Source: Calothrix sp. PCC 6303
Lineage (GTDB): Bacteria > Cyanobacteriota > Cyanobacteriia > Cyanobacteriales > Nostocaceae
Length of the DNA stretch: 64,000 nt
Direction: 5' to 3'
Assembly: GCF_000317435.1 (NCBI RefSeq)
Contig: NC_019751.1
Location: 4,216,001 to 4,280,000 of the forward strand
Part shown: piece after piece, positions 1 to 9,457 of the stretch
Numbering within the stretch: the first letter of the stretch is position 1
Layout: every line of letters starts with the position of its first letter
Position numbers and translations under genes: made by a program
Notes under the pieces: generated by a model
What the model was told of the DNA's origin: nothing
Database searches by the model: none
What the model saw: only the letters and a program-made list of their open reading frames with translations

Positions 1-1628
1 TCTGTCACACCGTGTAAAAAAGTTGGCAAATGTAAGCTACTGTAAACTAATTCAAGTTTGCGGGCTTCAATTTTTGAAAGGTCAAGAATATCATTAATCA
101 ACATTAACAGGTGGGAACCGCATTGATAGATAACGCTAACTCCTTCCTGATTTTTCTCAGTCAAGTTGGGAGAAGCTTCCAAAACTTGAGCAAAACCGAG
201 TATCCCATTTAAGGGTGTACGTAGTTCGTGGCTCATATTAGCAAGAAACTCACTTTTAGCTTGATTGGCAGTATCGGCAGCTTGTTTTGCTTGTAGTAGT
301 TCGTGAGTTCTTTCTTCCACCTTAGTTTCCAAGGTTTTGGAGTAATCTAACAGTAGCTCATTTGTAATTTCCAATACACGGTTTGCATATTCTAGTTGTT
401 GTTGTTTGTAGACGTTGGTTGTTGCAATCACACTGCCAATAAATACAACCAAAGCTGGTATTACAGGAATTAGAACCCCATTCAAAAATATCCAATAGGA
501 ACCCCCCACCAACGCCACACTCAGAGCCACAGTTGTCCAGAGAATCTTACCGCCAGGAATCTTATATTTAATCTTTATAGTAGCTAACCGCCAACTACCA
601 GCAGAGCCAATAACAGACCAAGCAAAAATCCACAGCAATGAATGGATGCCATAAATGCCGCGAAGGTTTATTTTCTCCATTTTTGCCCCCCGTACCAATT
701 GAAGAGCAATATTGGCATGTATAACCACACCGGGTGTTGCTTTTTGATCAGACGTGAAGGAGGAACTGAAAGGGGTACTAAAAAAGTCATTAGTACTAGA
801 AGCAATAGAGCCTATAAGCACCATGCGATCGCGCATTAAATCTGCGGGTACTTTTCCTGCCAACACATCGCGCATGGAAACTTGACGAAATGCGGTTTCT
901 GAACCATGCCAGTTGAGGAGAACTTGATAACCTCCAATATCATTATCACCATAACCAGCTTCTTGATCTTTTAGCGGTTCATAAATAGCCTTACCCAATC
1001 GAAACTTTTGCTGTTTTTCATTAACTGACTCTAAAGTAATCTTCTCAGCTTCAAGATATTTTAGCGCCACATGAGTTGCTAATCCCGCTTTAATTACACC
1101 TCCTTCCTTAACATCTTCAGCTGTCAGTAAGGCTCGACGCACATGGCGATCGCCATCTAACACCAAATCAGCTAATCCCACCTGGTTATTTTTTTTCAAT
1201 TCTGGCGGAGGATTGACCCGCTCACCAGTGATTTTCTCCACCCCAATTAAATTGGGAGTAGTGCGGAAAATTTGCACCAACTTCTCATATCCAGTTCCTT
1301 CTGGCAAATCACGATACAGATCTAAACCAATAGCGCGGGGTTGTTGAATTCGGATTTTTTGCAGTAGCTGTGCCAATGACCAATCTGGTACGGGCCATTT
1401 ACCCACTGATTGGATATCAGCTTCGTCGATAGTAACAATGACAATTTCATCAGCTATTTGTTGTTGCGATTTGAGTCGCACCCATTGATCGCGGAGTTTC
1501 CACTCAGGCAGATTAAAAAGTCCTAAAGATTGTCCCACAATTACTGTCAAAGCAACACTGGGAGTAATAATTAAAATGCTCTTAGTATTTTGAATAAAAT
1601 CTCGAATTTTCTGCCACATGCCGTGCAT
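1..1628 (-). CDS. CHASE2-domain sensor histidine kinase (partial, C-terminus beyond window)
   Basis: Read on the minus strand, an open frame starts at ATG 1626-1628 (a second ATG is at 1617-1619) and runs off the left edge, giving about 542 visible residues. An N-terminal hydrophobic segment leads into an extracytoplasmic CHASE2 domain (about residues 40-300, with '[15 protein letters not shown]' and '[15 protein letters not shown]'). Two or three hydrophobic helices follow (about 310-385), then a coiled coil ('[16 protein letters not shown]') and a HisKA domain with phospho-acceptor His467 in 'NMSHELRTP'. The ATP-binding domain lies outside the window. CHASE2 kinases sense unknown external signals. 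The gene sits beside a DUF928 gene, a CHAT gene and a TpsB gene, so a role in sensing for that secretion locus is possible but inferred. Confidence 0.9.
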   Translation of the reverse strand, partial: MHGMWQKIRDFIQNTKSILIITPSVALTVIVGQSLGLFNLPEWKLRDQWVRLKSQQQIADEIVIVTIDEADIQSVGKWPVPDWSLAQLLQKIRIQQPRAIGLDLYRDLPEGTGYEKLVQIFRTTPNLIGVEKITGERVNPPPELKKNNQVGLADLVLDGDRHVRRALLTAEDVKEGGVIKAGLATHVALKYLEAEKITLESVNEKQQKFRLGKAIYEPLKDQEAGYGDNDIGGYQVLLNWHGSETAFRQVSMRDVLAGKVPADLMRDRMVLIGSIASSTNDFFSTPFSSSFTSDQKATPGVVIHANIALQLVRGAKMEKINLRGIYGIHSLLWIFAWSVIGSAGSWRLATIKIKYKIPGGKILWTTVALSVALVGGSYWIFLNGVLIPVIPALVVFIGSVIATTNVYKQQQLEYANRVLEITNELLLDYSKTLETKVEERTHELLQAKQAADTANQAKSEFLANMSHELRTPLNGILGFAQVLEASPNLTEKNQEGVSVIYQCGSHLLMLINDILDLSKIEARKLELVYSSLHLPTFLHGVT

Positions 1629-1691
1629 TTGATAGATATTGGTTAGTATTGGTGAAGAATTTTCCCACCAACATCTTTAATGAAATAAGTA

Positions 1692-1722
1692 TGTAGAGAC
1701 GTAGAAGTACTACGTTTCTACA
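1692..1722. repeat. Palindromic TAGAGACGTAG-type repeat, copy 1
   Basis: An imperfect palindrome with arms TGTAGAGACGTAG and CTACGTTTCTACA lies between the CHASE2 kinase and the DUF928 gene. The same family recurs at 25081-25110, 55775-55804 and 57815-57845. It could fold as a hairpin and end transcription from the DUF928 side. Confidence 0.7.
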
Positions 1723-1772
1723 AAAGTTTTGGATTTGATTTACAGCCTATTTAAAGCATTGCAAAAAATCAT

Positions 1773-2693
1773 CTAGTTTGTAGATGCGACTAGGGGAGCC
1801 GTGACAATCCCTTTCAAACTAACTGAGGAAAGAAGTTCTTCCCACTGTTTGATGAGAATCGGATTGTTAGGTTGGCTAGCATGAAGGGAAGCTAATGTTG
1901 CTACACAGTCGTACCACACGCTGTTTTTTCCCAAAGCCTCTGCTTGTTTGAGAGGATCTTGCTGTTGCATAGCTTTGCTCAACTCTGCACTGGGTTGGAT
2001 GCGTTGAATCCATCCATCAACGTAAGGTGTACTTGGACTTAGTTGTCCATCTACCTTCAACGCTAGAAACCATTGGTAATTTTTGTCAACGGCTAAACTG
2101 GGTGCATCATCTGGCAATTTGACAGCAATAACGCCGGATTTTCCAGAAACAGGAACTGTTATCTGGTGGTGCATATTACCAGCTTCATCCTTAATACTAA
2201 AAACAGCTTCTTCCGCATTAGAAGCAGGAAGATAGACCATTACAGTGGGACGTTCGGATATAGTTGTTCCGTAGTAACTTTGTGGCATCAACCCAATCAA
2301 TGCTGCTGGACTTGTTACCGCAGCACTTGAAGGATTCAAGTAATAATTACCAACACGAGATGAGCCAGCACTAGCCTGCTGAGGAGCGCTATTCTTCTTG
2401 TCTGGAGTAAAAAGATTACCGCGAGAAGATCCTCCGACTGTTTGGCTAGGAGCGCCATTCCCTTTTTTGGGAATGAAAAAATTGCCGCGAGAAGCTCCCC
2501 CAATTGTTTGACTAGGAGCGCCATTCCCTTTTTTAGGAATAAAAAAATTGCCGCGAGAAGCTCCACCAGTTGCGCTGCTAAGAGTGCTATTTTTTGGAGG
2601 TGGTGTAAATGTGACAGCATAGGCACTACTCCATGCACTGCTAGCAACCAGAGCGATAACGCTCAAGGTACTAACTAAAGATCGATGTTTCAT
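1773..2693 (-). CDS. Secreted DUF928 family protein with N-terminal repeats
   Basis: This 306-residue protein has a clear signal peptide (about residues 1-26, hydrophobic core then 'SSAYA'). Residues about 35-110 hold three near-identical 22-residue units around 'GGASRGNFFIPKKGNGAP'. The rest matches the cyanobacterial DUF928 family as I recall it: 'ALIGLMPQSYYGTTISERPT', a central beta-rich part, 'YVDGWIQRIQPS' and 'NSVWYDCVATLASL'. The function of DUF928 is unknown. It lies between the CHASE2 kinase and the CHAT gene on the same strand, about 190 bp downstream of the latter, so co-transcription is plausible. Export is predicted, so it may act in the periplasm or at the surface with the secretion system next door. 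The family call is from pattern recognition, not a search. Confidence 0.8.
   Translation of the reverse strand: MKHRSLVSTLSVIALVASSAWSSAYAVTFTPPPKNSTLSSATGGASRGNFFIPKKGNGAPSQTIGGASRGNFFIPKKGNGAPSQTVGGSSRGNLFTPDKKNSAPQQASAGSSRVGNYYLNPSSAAVTSPAALIGLMPQSYYGTTISERPTVMVYLPASNAEEAVFSIKDEAGNMHHQITVPVSGKSGVIAVKLPDDAPSLAVDKNYQWFLALKVDGQLSPSTPYVDGWIQRIQPSAELSKAMQQQDPLKQAEALGKNSVWYDCVATLASLHASQPNNPILIKQWEELLSSVSLKGIVTAPLVASTN
2396..2595. repeat. 66-bp tandem repeat inside the DUF928 gene
   Basis: The string CCGCGAGAAG recurs at 2419, 2485 and 2551, exactly 66 bp apart, with most of the intervening sequence conserved. It encodes the 22-residue repeats of the DUF928 protein. In-frame copy-number change would alter only the length of the linker. 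Confidence 0.85.
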
Positions 2694-2886
2694 GATGTTT
2701 CACCCATTTTTACTAAAATCCTGATCTATAAATATGCTGAACTAATTAGTCTTAAAAATCTCTTTTCTTCTAATTTTCAGCCCAATCTGAATAGGGATCA
2801 TATTAGCTGTTATAAGCGACTTTTAACAGAAATGCTACAAAAAGATTGCCTTTTTACTAACAAGATACACACGTAATATTACTTAC

Positions 2887-5445
2887 CTAAATCCAGTTTC
2901 CAACTAAAACAAAGGCAGACCAAAAGAACGGATCGCGGAAATCAGATTTGCGAATTAGACCTATTTGTGCCTGACGTAGAGCTTCTGCTTTAGTAGTTTG
3001 AGGTTGCCGTAGTTGTTGATAGAAGCTAGTCATGAGCATTTCTGCTGCTTTATCTTTGACAGGCCAAAGTGTGGCAACAGTGGAACGGGCACCAGATTTA
3101 ACAGCTAAACCAGCTAGTCCTAAGACAGCGCGATCATCTCCAGTTGCTGTATCACAAGCACTCAGTACCAGTAATTCGATCGCTTTTGATGAATCTCCGC
3201 TGCGATTTTTGAGGAGTTCTGACAATTCTTTCACATTAACTTGTCCGTCCCACGTAAGTAAGTAGGTATCTTCGAGACGAGAACTAAATTGTCCGTGGGT
3301 TGCCAAGTGAACAATATCAGCATTCCCAGATTTGACGCGATCGCCTAACGCTGTACTGGTAAACTTTTGGTTGAGTAATAAGTAAGATGGTACAGACTTG
3401 GAGATTTGCTTGACTTCTGATTCCACCGCAGGCAATGCCGCAAAACCAGAACGAGATTCGCTAATACCAGCAACAATCGCATTAATTTTATTTTGCTGAA
3501 ATGAGTGAGCAGCCATAAGTTGCAATCCTGGAGAAAGGGCAACTGCATATTTCTCAATCAAATATTGCTTACCGTCATACAAAGCTGCCATTGGTATATT
3601 TCGCAGTTTTCCATCCAACACAAATACTAGTGTTTTAGTTTCTTTAAAAGTTCCATCCTGTTCTGCGGGACGAATCAACCAATCATAAATTTTTTGGGTA
3701 AATCGTTCCCTATCTTTAGAATCAGAAACAGGATTGAGTGCAGTTAACAAATTACTAAGGGTTTTTTCAATTTCTGCTTGAGGTTTGGGGATGACGTAAT
3801 AACGTAATGGTTTACCAGATTGAGAAACAATTGTTGTTAAACGATCGGGGAGAATAATCGGGTAAATAACTGCTGCGGTGGGGTCAACTTTATCAATTTG
3901 CTGCGCTTTATCTAAACATGCTTCCCGAAAAAAGTTATCCAGTTCAGCAACTTGGAGAGATTCTATCAATTCACGAGCTTGCATCAAATCTGCTTGACTT
4001 GGTTGCTCATCCAGGAGTAAACCCACTAACTCACGGTAAACAGGTTCCACACTTTCTTTAAAAGAAAATTGAACATCGGAATTAACGGCAACCAAATCAG
4101 AACGCAATGCCTTTAATGACTTAACAGCTTCTATATAGGCTGAAATTGCTTCTGCTCTATTACCTTGTTGTTTATATAACTTCCCTACCTGCCATGCTGA
4201 TTGAGCGATAATATCGTCAGCTTGGAGTTGACGGGCAATATTCAGGGATTTATCAGCTAATTTTTTTGCCTCATTCCACTCAGAAGTGTAATTATATATT
4301 TGTCCCCATTGATACAGCGCATGGGCTTCTGCGGGAGCGTCCTGAATTAGATTAGCAGACTTAACTGTAGCTGCCATAAGTTGTGCTAAGTCTTTGCTTG
4401 GTACAACTTGGTCAGGTTTTGACAATTTATTTACAGTCGCTGCAAAATTTATTGCTGTATAAAGAGAATCGTGGCTGGGAGGCAGTTGTGTTAACTGTTG
4501 TAGCAATCGAGGTGCGATGGGTATAGCGTATTCCAGTTTGTCATAATCCAGCAATAACTTGAACTGAGCTAAACGTGCTTGTAATACTTCATTGGGATTA
4601 GTAGCAGCTTTTTCGGCATCTTCAAAGTAATTTAATGCTGCTTCTGGATCTTTTAAATGTGAAGCATTTTTTCCCAGACTTGCAAAAATAGAGCTTAACT
4701 GGGTTTTCGATTGAATTTTATTTGCTGTAACTAAACTTTGTTCCAATAATTGCTGACTTTTGGCATCCCCAATTGCCTGCAAAGCTAAACCAAGCGATCG
4801 CAATCCACCTACTTTGACTTCTGAGTCTGGCATGGTTGCCAATTTTTGGGTTAATGCTTCTAATTGTTGACGAGAACGACGATAAAATCCTAAACTTTGT
4901 AACGCTTGTGCTTGGTTTATTTGACTACCTATGCTTCCAGTAGTATCACCAGCTTGCTCATAATATTTTTGCGCCTGTTGCCAAGTTGCGATCGCACTTT
5001 CAGATCTACCTGTATGCATCTGTAAATTTGCTTGGCTATTCAGTATTTGTGCCCAGACAATTGCACTGGCAGCAGGTTTAACTGTTTGTAAAATTTTTAA
5101 ACTTTGGTCAATTGAGTTATTCGCAGATTCCCATTGATTAAGCTCTTGTTGTGCCAGTGAGAGGTAACTTAGACTTAAAGCTTCATTTATGCGATCGCCT
5201 TGACTATTATACTGTTGGACTGCCGTTTGCCAAGCTGTCGCAGCTTCCGCAAAATGTCCAGATTGGTAAAGTTTTCGCCCTTGCTCTAGCCCATTGCTAA
5301 CTTGGGAACTAGAAATAACAGGTGTTGTGACAGAGGAAACATTTGCCGGAGATGCTTCGATAGATGCAATGGTAAATGCTAAACACAAACTTAATACACT
5401 GAGGCTGACATACAACCAACGAGTTTGTTTAATTCGGAAAGCCAT
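2887..5445 (-). CDS. Exported TPR-CHAT domain protein (caspase-like protease)
   Basis: This 852-residue protein starts with a hydrophobic signal peptide (about residues 10-31). Helical TPR-like repeats fill about 45-460 ('GRKLYQSGHFAEAATAWQTA', 'LSYLSLAQQELNQWESANNS'). A C-terminal CHAT domain covers about 560-850. The CHAT caspase-like dyad is intact: His717 in 'HLATHGQFS' and Cys764 in 'LVLSACDTATG', followed by 'AVLGLAGLAVKSGARSTVATLWPV'. CHAT proteins are clan CD peptidases related to separase and caspase, usually switched by partners that bind the repeats. The signal peptide suggests action outside the cytoplasm. Position between the DUF928 gene and the divergent TpsB gene suggests a job in exoprotein processing or surface sensing, which is inference. 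Confidence 0.88.
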   Translation of the reverse strand: MAFRIKQTRWLYVSLSVLSLCLAFTIASIEASPANVSSVTTPVISSSQVSNGLEQGRKLYQSGHFAEAATAWQTAVQQYNSQGDRINEALSLSYLSLAQQELNQWESANNSIDQSLKILQTVKPAASAIVWAQILNSQANLQMHTGRSESAIATWQQAQKYYEQAGDTTGSIGSQINQAQALQSLGFYRRSRQQLEALTQKLATMPDSEVKVGGLRSLGLALQAIGDAKSQQLLEQSLVTANKIQSKTQLSSIFASLGKNASHLKDPEAALNYFEDAEKAATNPNEVLQARLAQFKLLLDYDKLEYAIPIAPRLLQQLTQLPPSHDSLYTAINFAATVNKLSKPDQVVPSKDLAQLMAATVKSANLIQDAPAEAHALYQWGQIYNYTSEWNEAKKLADKSLNIARQLQADDIIAQSAWQVGKLYKQQGNRAEAISAYIEAVKSLKALRSDLVAVNSDVQFSFKESVEPVYRELVGLLLDEQPSQADLMQARELIESLQVAELDNFFREACLDKAQQIDKVDPTAAVIYPIILPDRLTTIVSQSGKPLRYYVIPKPQAEIEKTLSNLLTALNPVSDSKDRERFTQKIYDWLIRPAEQDGTFKETKTLVFVLDGKLRNIPMAALYDGKQYLIEKYAVALSPGLQLMAAHSFQQNKINAIVAGISESRSGFAALPAVESEVKQISKSVPSYLLLNQKFTSTALGDRVKSGNADIVHLATHGQFSSRLEDTYLLTWDGQVNVKELSELLKNRSGDSSKAIELLVLSACDTATGDDRAVLGLAGLAVKSGARSTVATLWPVKDKAAEMLMTSFYQQLRQPQTTKAEALRQAQIGLIRKSDFRDPFFWSAFVLVGNWI

Positions 5446-6475
5446 AAATAATTAACCAAGATTCATAACAGCTTTTAAAAAATAAGTCACAATACAAGTG
5501 CTTAAACAATCAGTAAACTTATATTGCCCAACTTGCAACCGGATCTACCAAAATTTCTTATCGAAAATATCTGCTAGGAACATAGTTTGTTAAACAGAGC
5601 CTAGGAACTAGGTTCGGCAAGGTTTAGGCATATTGCTGTTGACTTAGATGTAATTTCGACACTTTTCTTTCATACAATCTTTGTGTCATCGAGTGGTTCC
5701 TAGGCTCTGCCTGTTACTAATACAAAAACAGGCAAGACTTCGGCGTGAGCGCTACTTTACCTCCGGTACACTTCGTTCCGACAGGCTCAGGAACCATCGA
5801 ACGCTGCCTATTCCACAATATTGGATCATCTTTTTTGTGGAGTTCTCTGACCCAAATAGTGGAAAATGTTTAAGATTGGAAGATAAATCAGTATTTTCTC
5901 TAGTTCCATTTGTAAAAAAAGACAGTCACTATATTGATAGTTATAATTACATACCATAGGAATATGATTTGATTATTGAAAATATAGCAGGGTCTGTATA
6001 GCCTCACGGCATCTCAGAACAGCGGAGTTTAACCCAGTACTATTTAAGTATTTAAGGTGTAACGAAATTTATTCTTTAAAGCACCCATATCAGTATGACT
6101 ACTTGCATCGTAAAATACCTAATTTTACAATCACAAGCGCAGGCTACGCCAACATAAATCAAATAAATCAAATCATAATTCTAGATGTTTAAATAACAAT
6201 AATTAACTAGATGAATGCGAAATAAATAATAATTAAACCTCATCTATTTTCAAATCTTGAGTTTTGATTTTTTGTTGCATCATTGCGTAGACGCGTAGCG
6301 GCTTCCCGGAGGGTCGTAAGGTAGACATAAAGCAGCTTGTTGCAGAATAGCATAAGCCATTAGGGCTGGCTGCGCCTACTCAAAATATTTGCAGAAAACT
6401 ACAGTTATCAAGCTAGACGAGATTTACTAGCATTAAATCCTCCGTGTAAATTACAGATAAGGAGAAGATTATCAG
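5446..6475. other. Long divergent intergenic region without a convincing gene
   Basis: About 1 kb separates the minus-strand CHAT gene from the plus-strand TpsB gene and must hold both promoters. I see no convincing gene. It contains an inverted repeat (5595-5709), a stretch with Nostoc-type repeat character near 6283-6330 ('GCGTAGACGCGTAGCGGC', 'CCGGAGGG'), and very AT-rich DNA at 6170-6260. No specific operator could be named. Confidence 0.6.
5595..5709. repeat. MITE-like inverted repeat with 14-bp perfect arms
   Basis: CAGAGCCTAGGAAC at 5595-5608 is the exact reverse complement of GTTCCTAGGCTCTG at 5696-5709, enclosing about 87 bp. This is the shape of a small non-autonomous element or a long hairpin. 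No target duplication was found. Confidence 0.6.
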
Positions 6476-8275
6476 GTGAAGCAATTTATTATTAAAAACT
6501 CTATTATGAATTCAGTCTTTGAGCAAAAAAAAAATAATTATTTAGATATTCTTCCTGATGTAAAATTTATAACATTTGGTTTAATTGTTGCGGTTTTGCT
6601 ATGCAACCATCAGCAAGGATTCTGCGGGGAAGCGATCGCTCAAACTTCTAATCCCAATTCTTTACCAAGCGATCGCACTCCTGTAACTCCCTTACCATCG
6701 GATGTACTGCCACAACCGTCACAGCAAGAACCATTAGTTCCACCTTCACAACCACAAGAAAACCAAATTCCCGCAGTTGATGATCCGAATGTTAAATTTA
6801 AGGTCGATCGCGTTGAAGTTGTTGGCAGTACAGTATTTAAACCAGAAGATTTTATTCCTGTGACATCCCCTTTTGTAGGGCGAGAATTAACATTTGCAGA
6901 GTTGCTACAAGTTAAAGATGCTGTCACCAAGCTCTACACAGATAAAGGTTATGTGACAACAGGTGCTTTAATTACACCGCAGACAGTAGAATCTGGAATA
7001 ATCAAAATTCAGGTAATTGAAGGTAGTCTTCAAGAAATCAAAATTGTCGGCAACCGACGGTTAAACACCAAATATATTAGATCGCGCATTCAACTTGGTG
7101 CAGGAAAACCCTTGAATGTGCCGCATTTAATGGAAAAACTCCAACTTATCCGACTCGATCCCCGTATCCAAAACCTATCAGCCGAATTGCAAACAGGAGT
7201 CCGTCCAGGAACCAATAGTTTACAAGTTGAAGTCAAAGAAGCTGATACTTTTAAATTAACTACTACCTTAGATAACGGACGATCGCCTAGTGTGGGTAGT
7301 TTTCGTCGAGGTATAGATCTACAAGAAGCCAATTTACTGGGATTGGGCGATACACTAAGTGTAGGCTATGCCAATAGTGATGGTAGTAATGCTGTCAATC
7401 TCAATTACACCCTACCAGTGAATGCCCGTAATGGAAGTGTATCCTTTGGTTATAACCAGGGATGGAATAATGTCATTGAAAAACCGTTCACTGTCCTTGA
7501 TATTCAATCAAATAGCAAATCTTACGACTTTAGTTATCGACAACCACTAATACAGAAACCAACCCAGGAATTAGCTGTGGGGTTATCTTTCTCTCGTCAA
7601 GAGAGCCAAACAGAATTAGGTATCGACAACATTGGAGGTTTTCCCTTGTCACCTGGTGCAGATGCGGATGGCAAGACCAAAATTTCCGCCCTACGGTTTA
7701 CTCAAGAATATACTCAACGTAGTAACAAGCAAGTTTTCGCAGCGCGATCGCAATTTAGTCTGGGAGTAGATTGGTTCGATGCCAACGTTAATGATAATGC
7801 CCCAGATAGCCGCTTTTTTAGCTGGAGAGGACAAGCACAATGGGTACGACAATTAAAGCCAGACACTCTATTTTTAGTCAAGGGTGATTTGCAAGCAGCA
7901 GCAGACTCTCTAGTACCCTTAGAGCAATTTGGTTTAGGTGGACAAAGTGTACGCGGCTATCGTCAAGACGCGTTACTTACAGATAACGGCATGTTATTGT
8001 CCGCAGAATTTCGGTTGCCAATTTTTCGTGCCGCCAAAATGGGAGGAGTGTTACAATTAACACCCTTTATTGATGTTGGCAAAGGCTGGAATCAAAACGG
8101 GAAAAATCCGTCACCAAGTATGCTCGTAGGTACAGGATTAGGACTGGTATGGAAACAAGGTGACACTTTCACAGCACGCTTAGATTGGGGTATACCACTC
8201 AAGGCAGTTGAGGGAGAAAAGAATAGTCTCCAAGAAAATGGGCTGTATTTTTCAGTTAGCTATTCGCCGTTTTAG
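6476..8275 (+). CDS. TpsB outer-membrane transporter (ShlB/FhaC/HecB family)
   Basis: This 599-residue protein is the translocation pore of a two-partner secretion system. It begins at GTG 6476, nine bases after a strong ribosome site AAGGAGAAG (6459-6467); ATG at 6506 is an alternative start. A hydrophobic export segment (about residues 30-50) and a Pro/Gln-rich linker (about 58-100) precede two POTRA domains (about 105-260; 'VDRVEVVGSTVFKPEDF', 'QEIKIVGNRRLNTKYIRSR'). A 16-strand barrel fills 265-599. The family's loop motif V-R-G-Y is at 492-495 ('GGQSVRGYRQD'). TpsB proteins recognise the N-terminal TPS domain of their TpsA partners, and five such genes follow downstream, so this pore probably serves the whole array. 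It is the only TpsB in the window. Confidence 0.93.
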   Translation: MKQFIIKNSIMNSVFEQKKNNYLDILPDVKFITFGLIVAVLLCNHQQGFCGEAIAQTSNPNSLPSDRTPVTPLPSDVLPQPSQQEPLVPPSQPQENQIPAVDDPNVKFKVDRVEVVGSTVFKPEDFIPVTSPFVGRELTFAELLQVKDAVTKLYTDKGYVTTGALITPQTVESGIIKIQVIEGSLQEIKIVGNRRLNTKYIRSRIQLGAGKPLNVPHLMEKLQLIRLDPRIQNLSAELQTGVRPGTNSLQVEVKEADTFKLTTTLDNGRSPSVGSFRRGIDLQEANLLGLGDTLSVGYANSDGSNAVNLNYTLPVNARNGSVSFGYNQGWNNVIEKPFTVLDIQSNSKSYDFSYRQPLIQKPTQELAVGLSFSRQESQTELGIDNIGGFPLSPGADADGKTKISALRFTQEYTQRSNKQVFAARSQFSLGVDWFDANVNDNAPDSRFFSWRGQAQWVRQLKPDTLFLVKGDLQAAADSLVPLEQFGLGGQSVRGYRQDALLTDNGMLLSAEFRLPIFRAAKMGGVLQLTPFIDVGKGWNQNGKNPSPSMLVGTGLGLVWKQGDTFTARLDWGIPLKAVEGEKNSLQENGLYFSVSYSPF

Positions 8276-8313
8276 CTGAAACAGCAGCAGCCTAGACGTG
8301 GGGATTCTCCGAA

Positions 8314-8469
8314 GCTGTTGACTTTGTTGAAAATTGGGCGATTTTTGGTACTTTTGTTTATGGCGTTTAATCTTTCGTTAAAACCTTACCGAAATACAAG
8401 TTTCAGCCATCGTGACTATCCACGTTTTTTGCATGAACGAAATCCCAAAAAAGGTACAGAGTCAACAGC
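8314..8469. repeat. 156-bp MITE-like element
   Basis: The terminal arms GCTGTTGACT (8314-8323) and AGTCAACAGC (8460-8469) are perfect inverted repeats, and the similarity extends a few bases further inward (TTGT against ACAG). The inside has no coding frame. Size and ends fit a non-autonomous transposable element, but no clean target duplication was seen. Confidence 0.55.
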
Positions 8470-8472
8470 CTA

Positions 8473-8534
8473 GTTCCCTACCCCTACTAGAAGACTTTTA
8501 CAGCTAACGCTGCGCGAAGAGCATACAGCAAAAC
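8473..8534. repeat. Short copy of the interspersed 240-bp repeat family
   Basis: The core CTAGAAGACTTTTACAGCTA followed by ACGCTGCGC matches the right-hand third of the longer elements at 30098-30338 and 62682-62918. In this copy the segment containing the GCCC-GAAA-GGGC hairpin is missing. Confidence 0.65.
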
Positions 8535-8736
8535 CTCACTTGTGCTGTGGTTCCCAAAAGTTAATTTTCACAGAATGAGGTTGCGATCGCAATTATGCAG
8601 GGAGTGCGATCGCTTAAAAATACAAATAGGTTGTTGGATGTCATACAAGGGTCAAAAATCCGGGAGATTGAGCATCAAAGGATTTTATAACCTCAATAAT
8701 AATTGGGATTAAGCAAGAAAAAATAAATTTTAGTGC

Positions 8737-9150
8737 TTAGTTTCTCGCCAAAAACTCTTGAACAGTAATAATTTCAATACCTCGAAATGGATTTAATACC
8801 AGCAAATCATTATCTCCAGTGATAATAGACTCAGCTTTTCCACTGACTGCCAATTCTAAATATTTATCATCTTTTGGGTCTCGACATTTGTCAATTTGCT
8901 CTTCCACATCAATAAAATCAACTGTCTTTGTAAAATTTTCTAGAAATTCCTGCCGTCTTTCCAATGTCAGATACTTATCAAATTTTCGACGAGATAAAAC
9001 TTCTTATAGCTCTGCAAAGGCAGAATTAGATAATATGAGAATACCAATATCCTGAGCTATATCCAATGCTTGACGAGGCTTGCTTTCACTAAATAAAAAT
9101 GCACTAATTATCACATTCGTATCAAAAACAAATCGTCGCTGATTAGTCAT
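8737..9150 (-). pseudogene. PIN-domain toxin-like gene with an in-frame stop
   Basis: Reading from ATG 9148-9150, the frame gives 'TNQRRFVFDTNVIISAFLF', a PIN nuclease start with acidic Asp10. At codon 49 it meets TAA (9004-9006). Without any frame change the reading continues as 'EVLSRRKFDKYLTLERR', 'DPKDDKYLELA' and 'AESIITGDNDLLVLNPF' to the stop at 8737. The full frame is 138 codons including the stop, the usual size for a VapC-type or related PIN RNase, with all expected acidic blocks present. One base change (for example CAA or GAA to TAA) explains the break, so the toxin is probably dead unless the stop is read through. It overlaps the upstream antitoxin-like gene by 8 bp. Confidence 0.8.
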
Positions 9151-9424
9151 CACGTAAAACCGATTCCAGGATTTCAGGTGTTAACCCTTTACTTTGTGCT
9201 TCTCGACTTGCTATATCCATTGTGTTTCTGAGATTTGCGATGTTTGATTGTCTGTTTGTTTGAAATTCAGACTGTATAATAGTTGCAATTTTGAGTTGCA
9301 ATTCTTTTCGTTCTTGTTCTGTAGCATTACGATATGCTTGTGCAACCTCAGACGAGACTTCGATCGTAATTTGTTCTTGCGAAATCATAAATTTGACTGT
9401 ATGTTTGCTGCGATTACTGTTCAA
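9143..9424 (-). CDS. Antitoxin-like small protein paired with PIN toxin
   Basis: This 93-residue charged, helix-rich protein ('ITIEVSSEVAQAYRNATEQE', 'LQLKIATIIQSEF') lies immediately upstream of the PIN gene and overlaps its start by 8 bp, the classic antitoxin-then-toxin order. I recognise no named antitoxin family. The start may instead be the internal ATG at residue 13 ('MISQEQITIEV'), which would give an 81-residue protein. Because the partner toxin has a stop codon, this gene may be a relic, or may still repress its own promoter. The assignment rests mainly on gene context. Confidence 0.65.
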   Translation of the reverse strand: MNSNRSKHTVKFMISQEQITIEVSSEVAQAYRNATEQERKELQLKIATIIQSEFQTNRQSNIANLRNTMDIASREAQSKGLTPEILESVLRDD

Positions 9425-9457
9425 TTCTAATTATAAGGGAAATAGCGATGTCTAGGA

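Noticed and set aside
642-839. 65-codon plus-strand frame near the window start
   Set aside because: It lies opposite the well-supported CHASE2 kinase frame and has no independent evidence.
2396-2595. CRISPR-like spacing of the 66-bp repeats
   Set aside because: The repeats are contiguous, coding and in frame, without distinct spacers or cas genes.
2685-2876. 63-codon plus-strand frame between the DUF928 and CHAT genes
   Set aside because: No ribosome site and low-complexity AT-rich translation; the region is more likely the short intergenic gap of the minus-strand genes.
5681-5959. 92-codon frame in the CHAT-TpsB gap
   Set aside because: It starts within an inverted repeat and has no recognisable protein features.
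8277-8312. Possible IS200/IS605 left-end remnant (AAACAGCAGCAG...GTGGGG)
   Set aside because: Similarity to the left end at 51871 is limited to a few bases and there is no hairpin of matching form.
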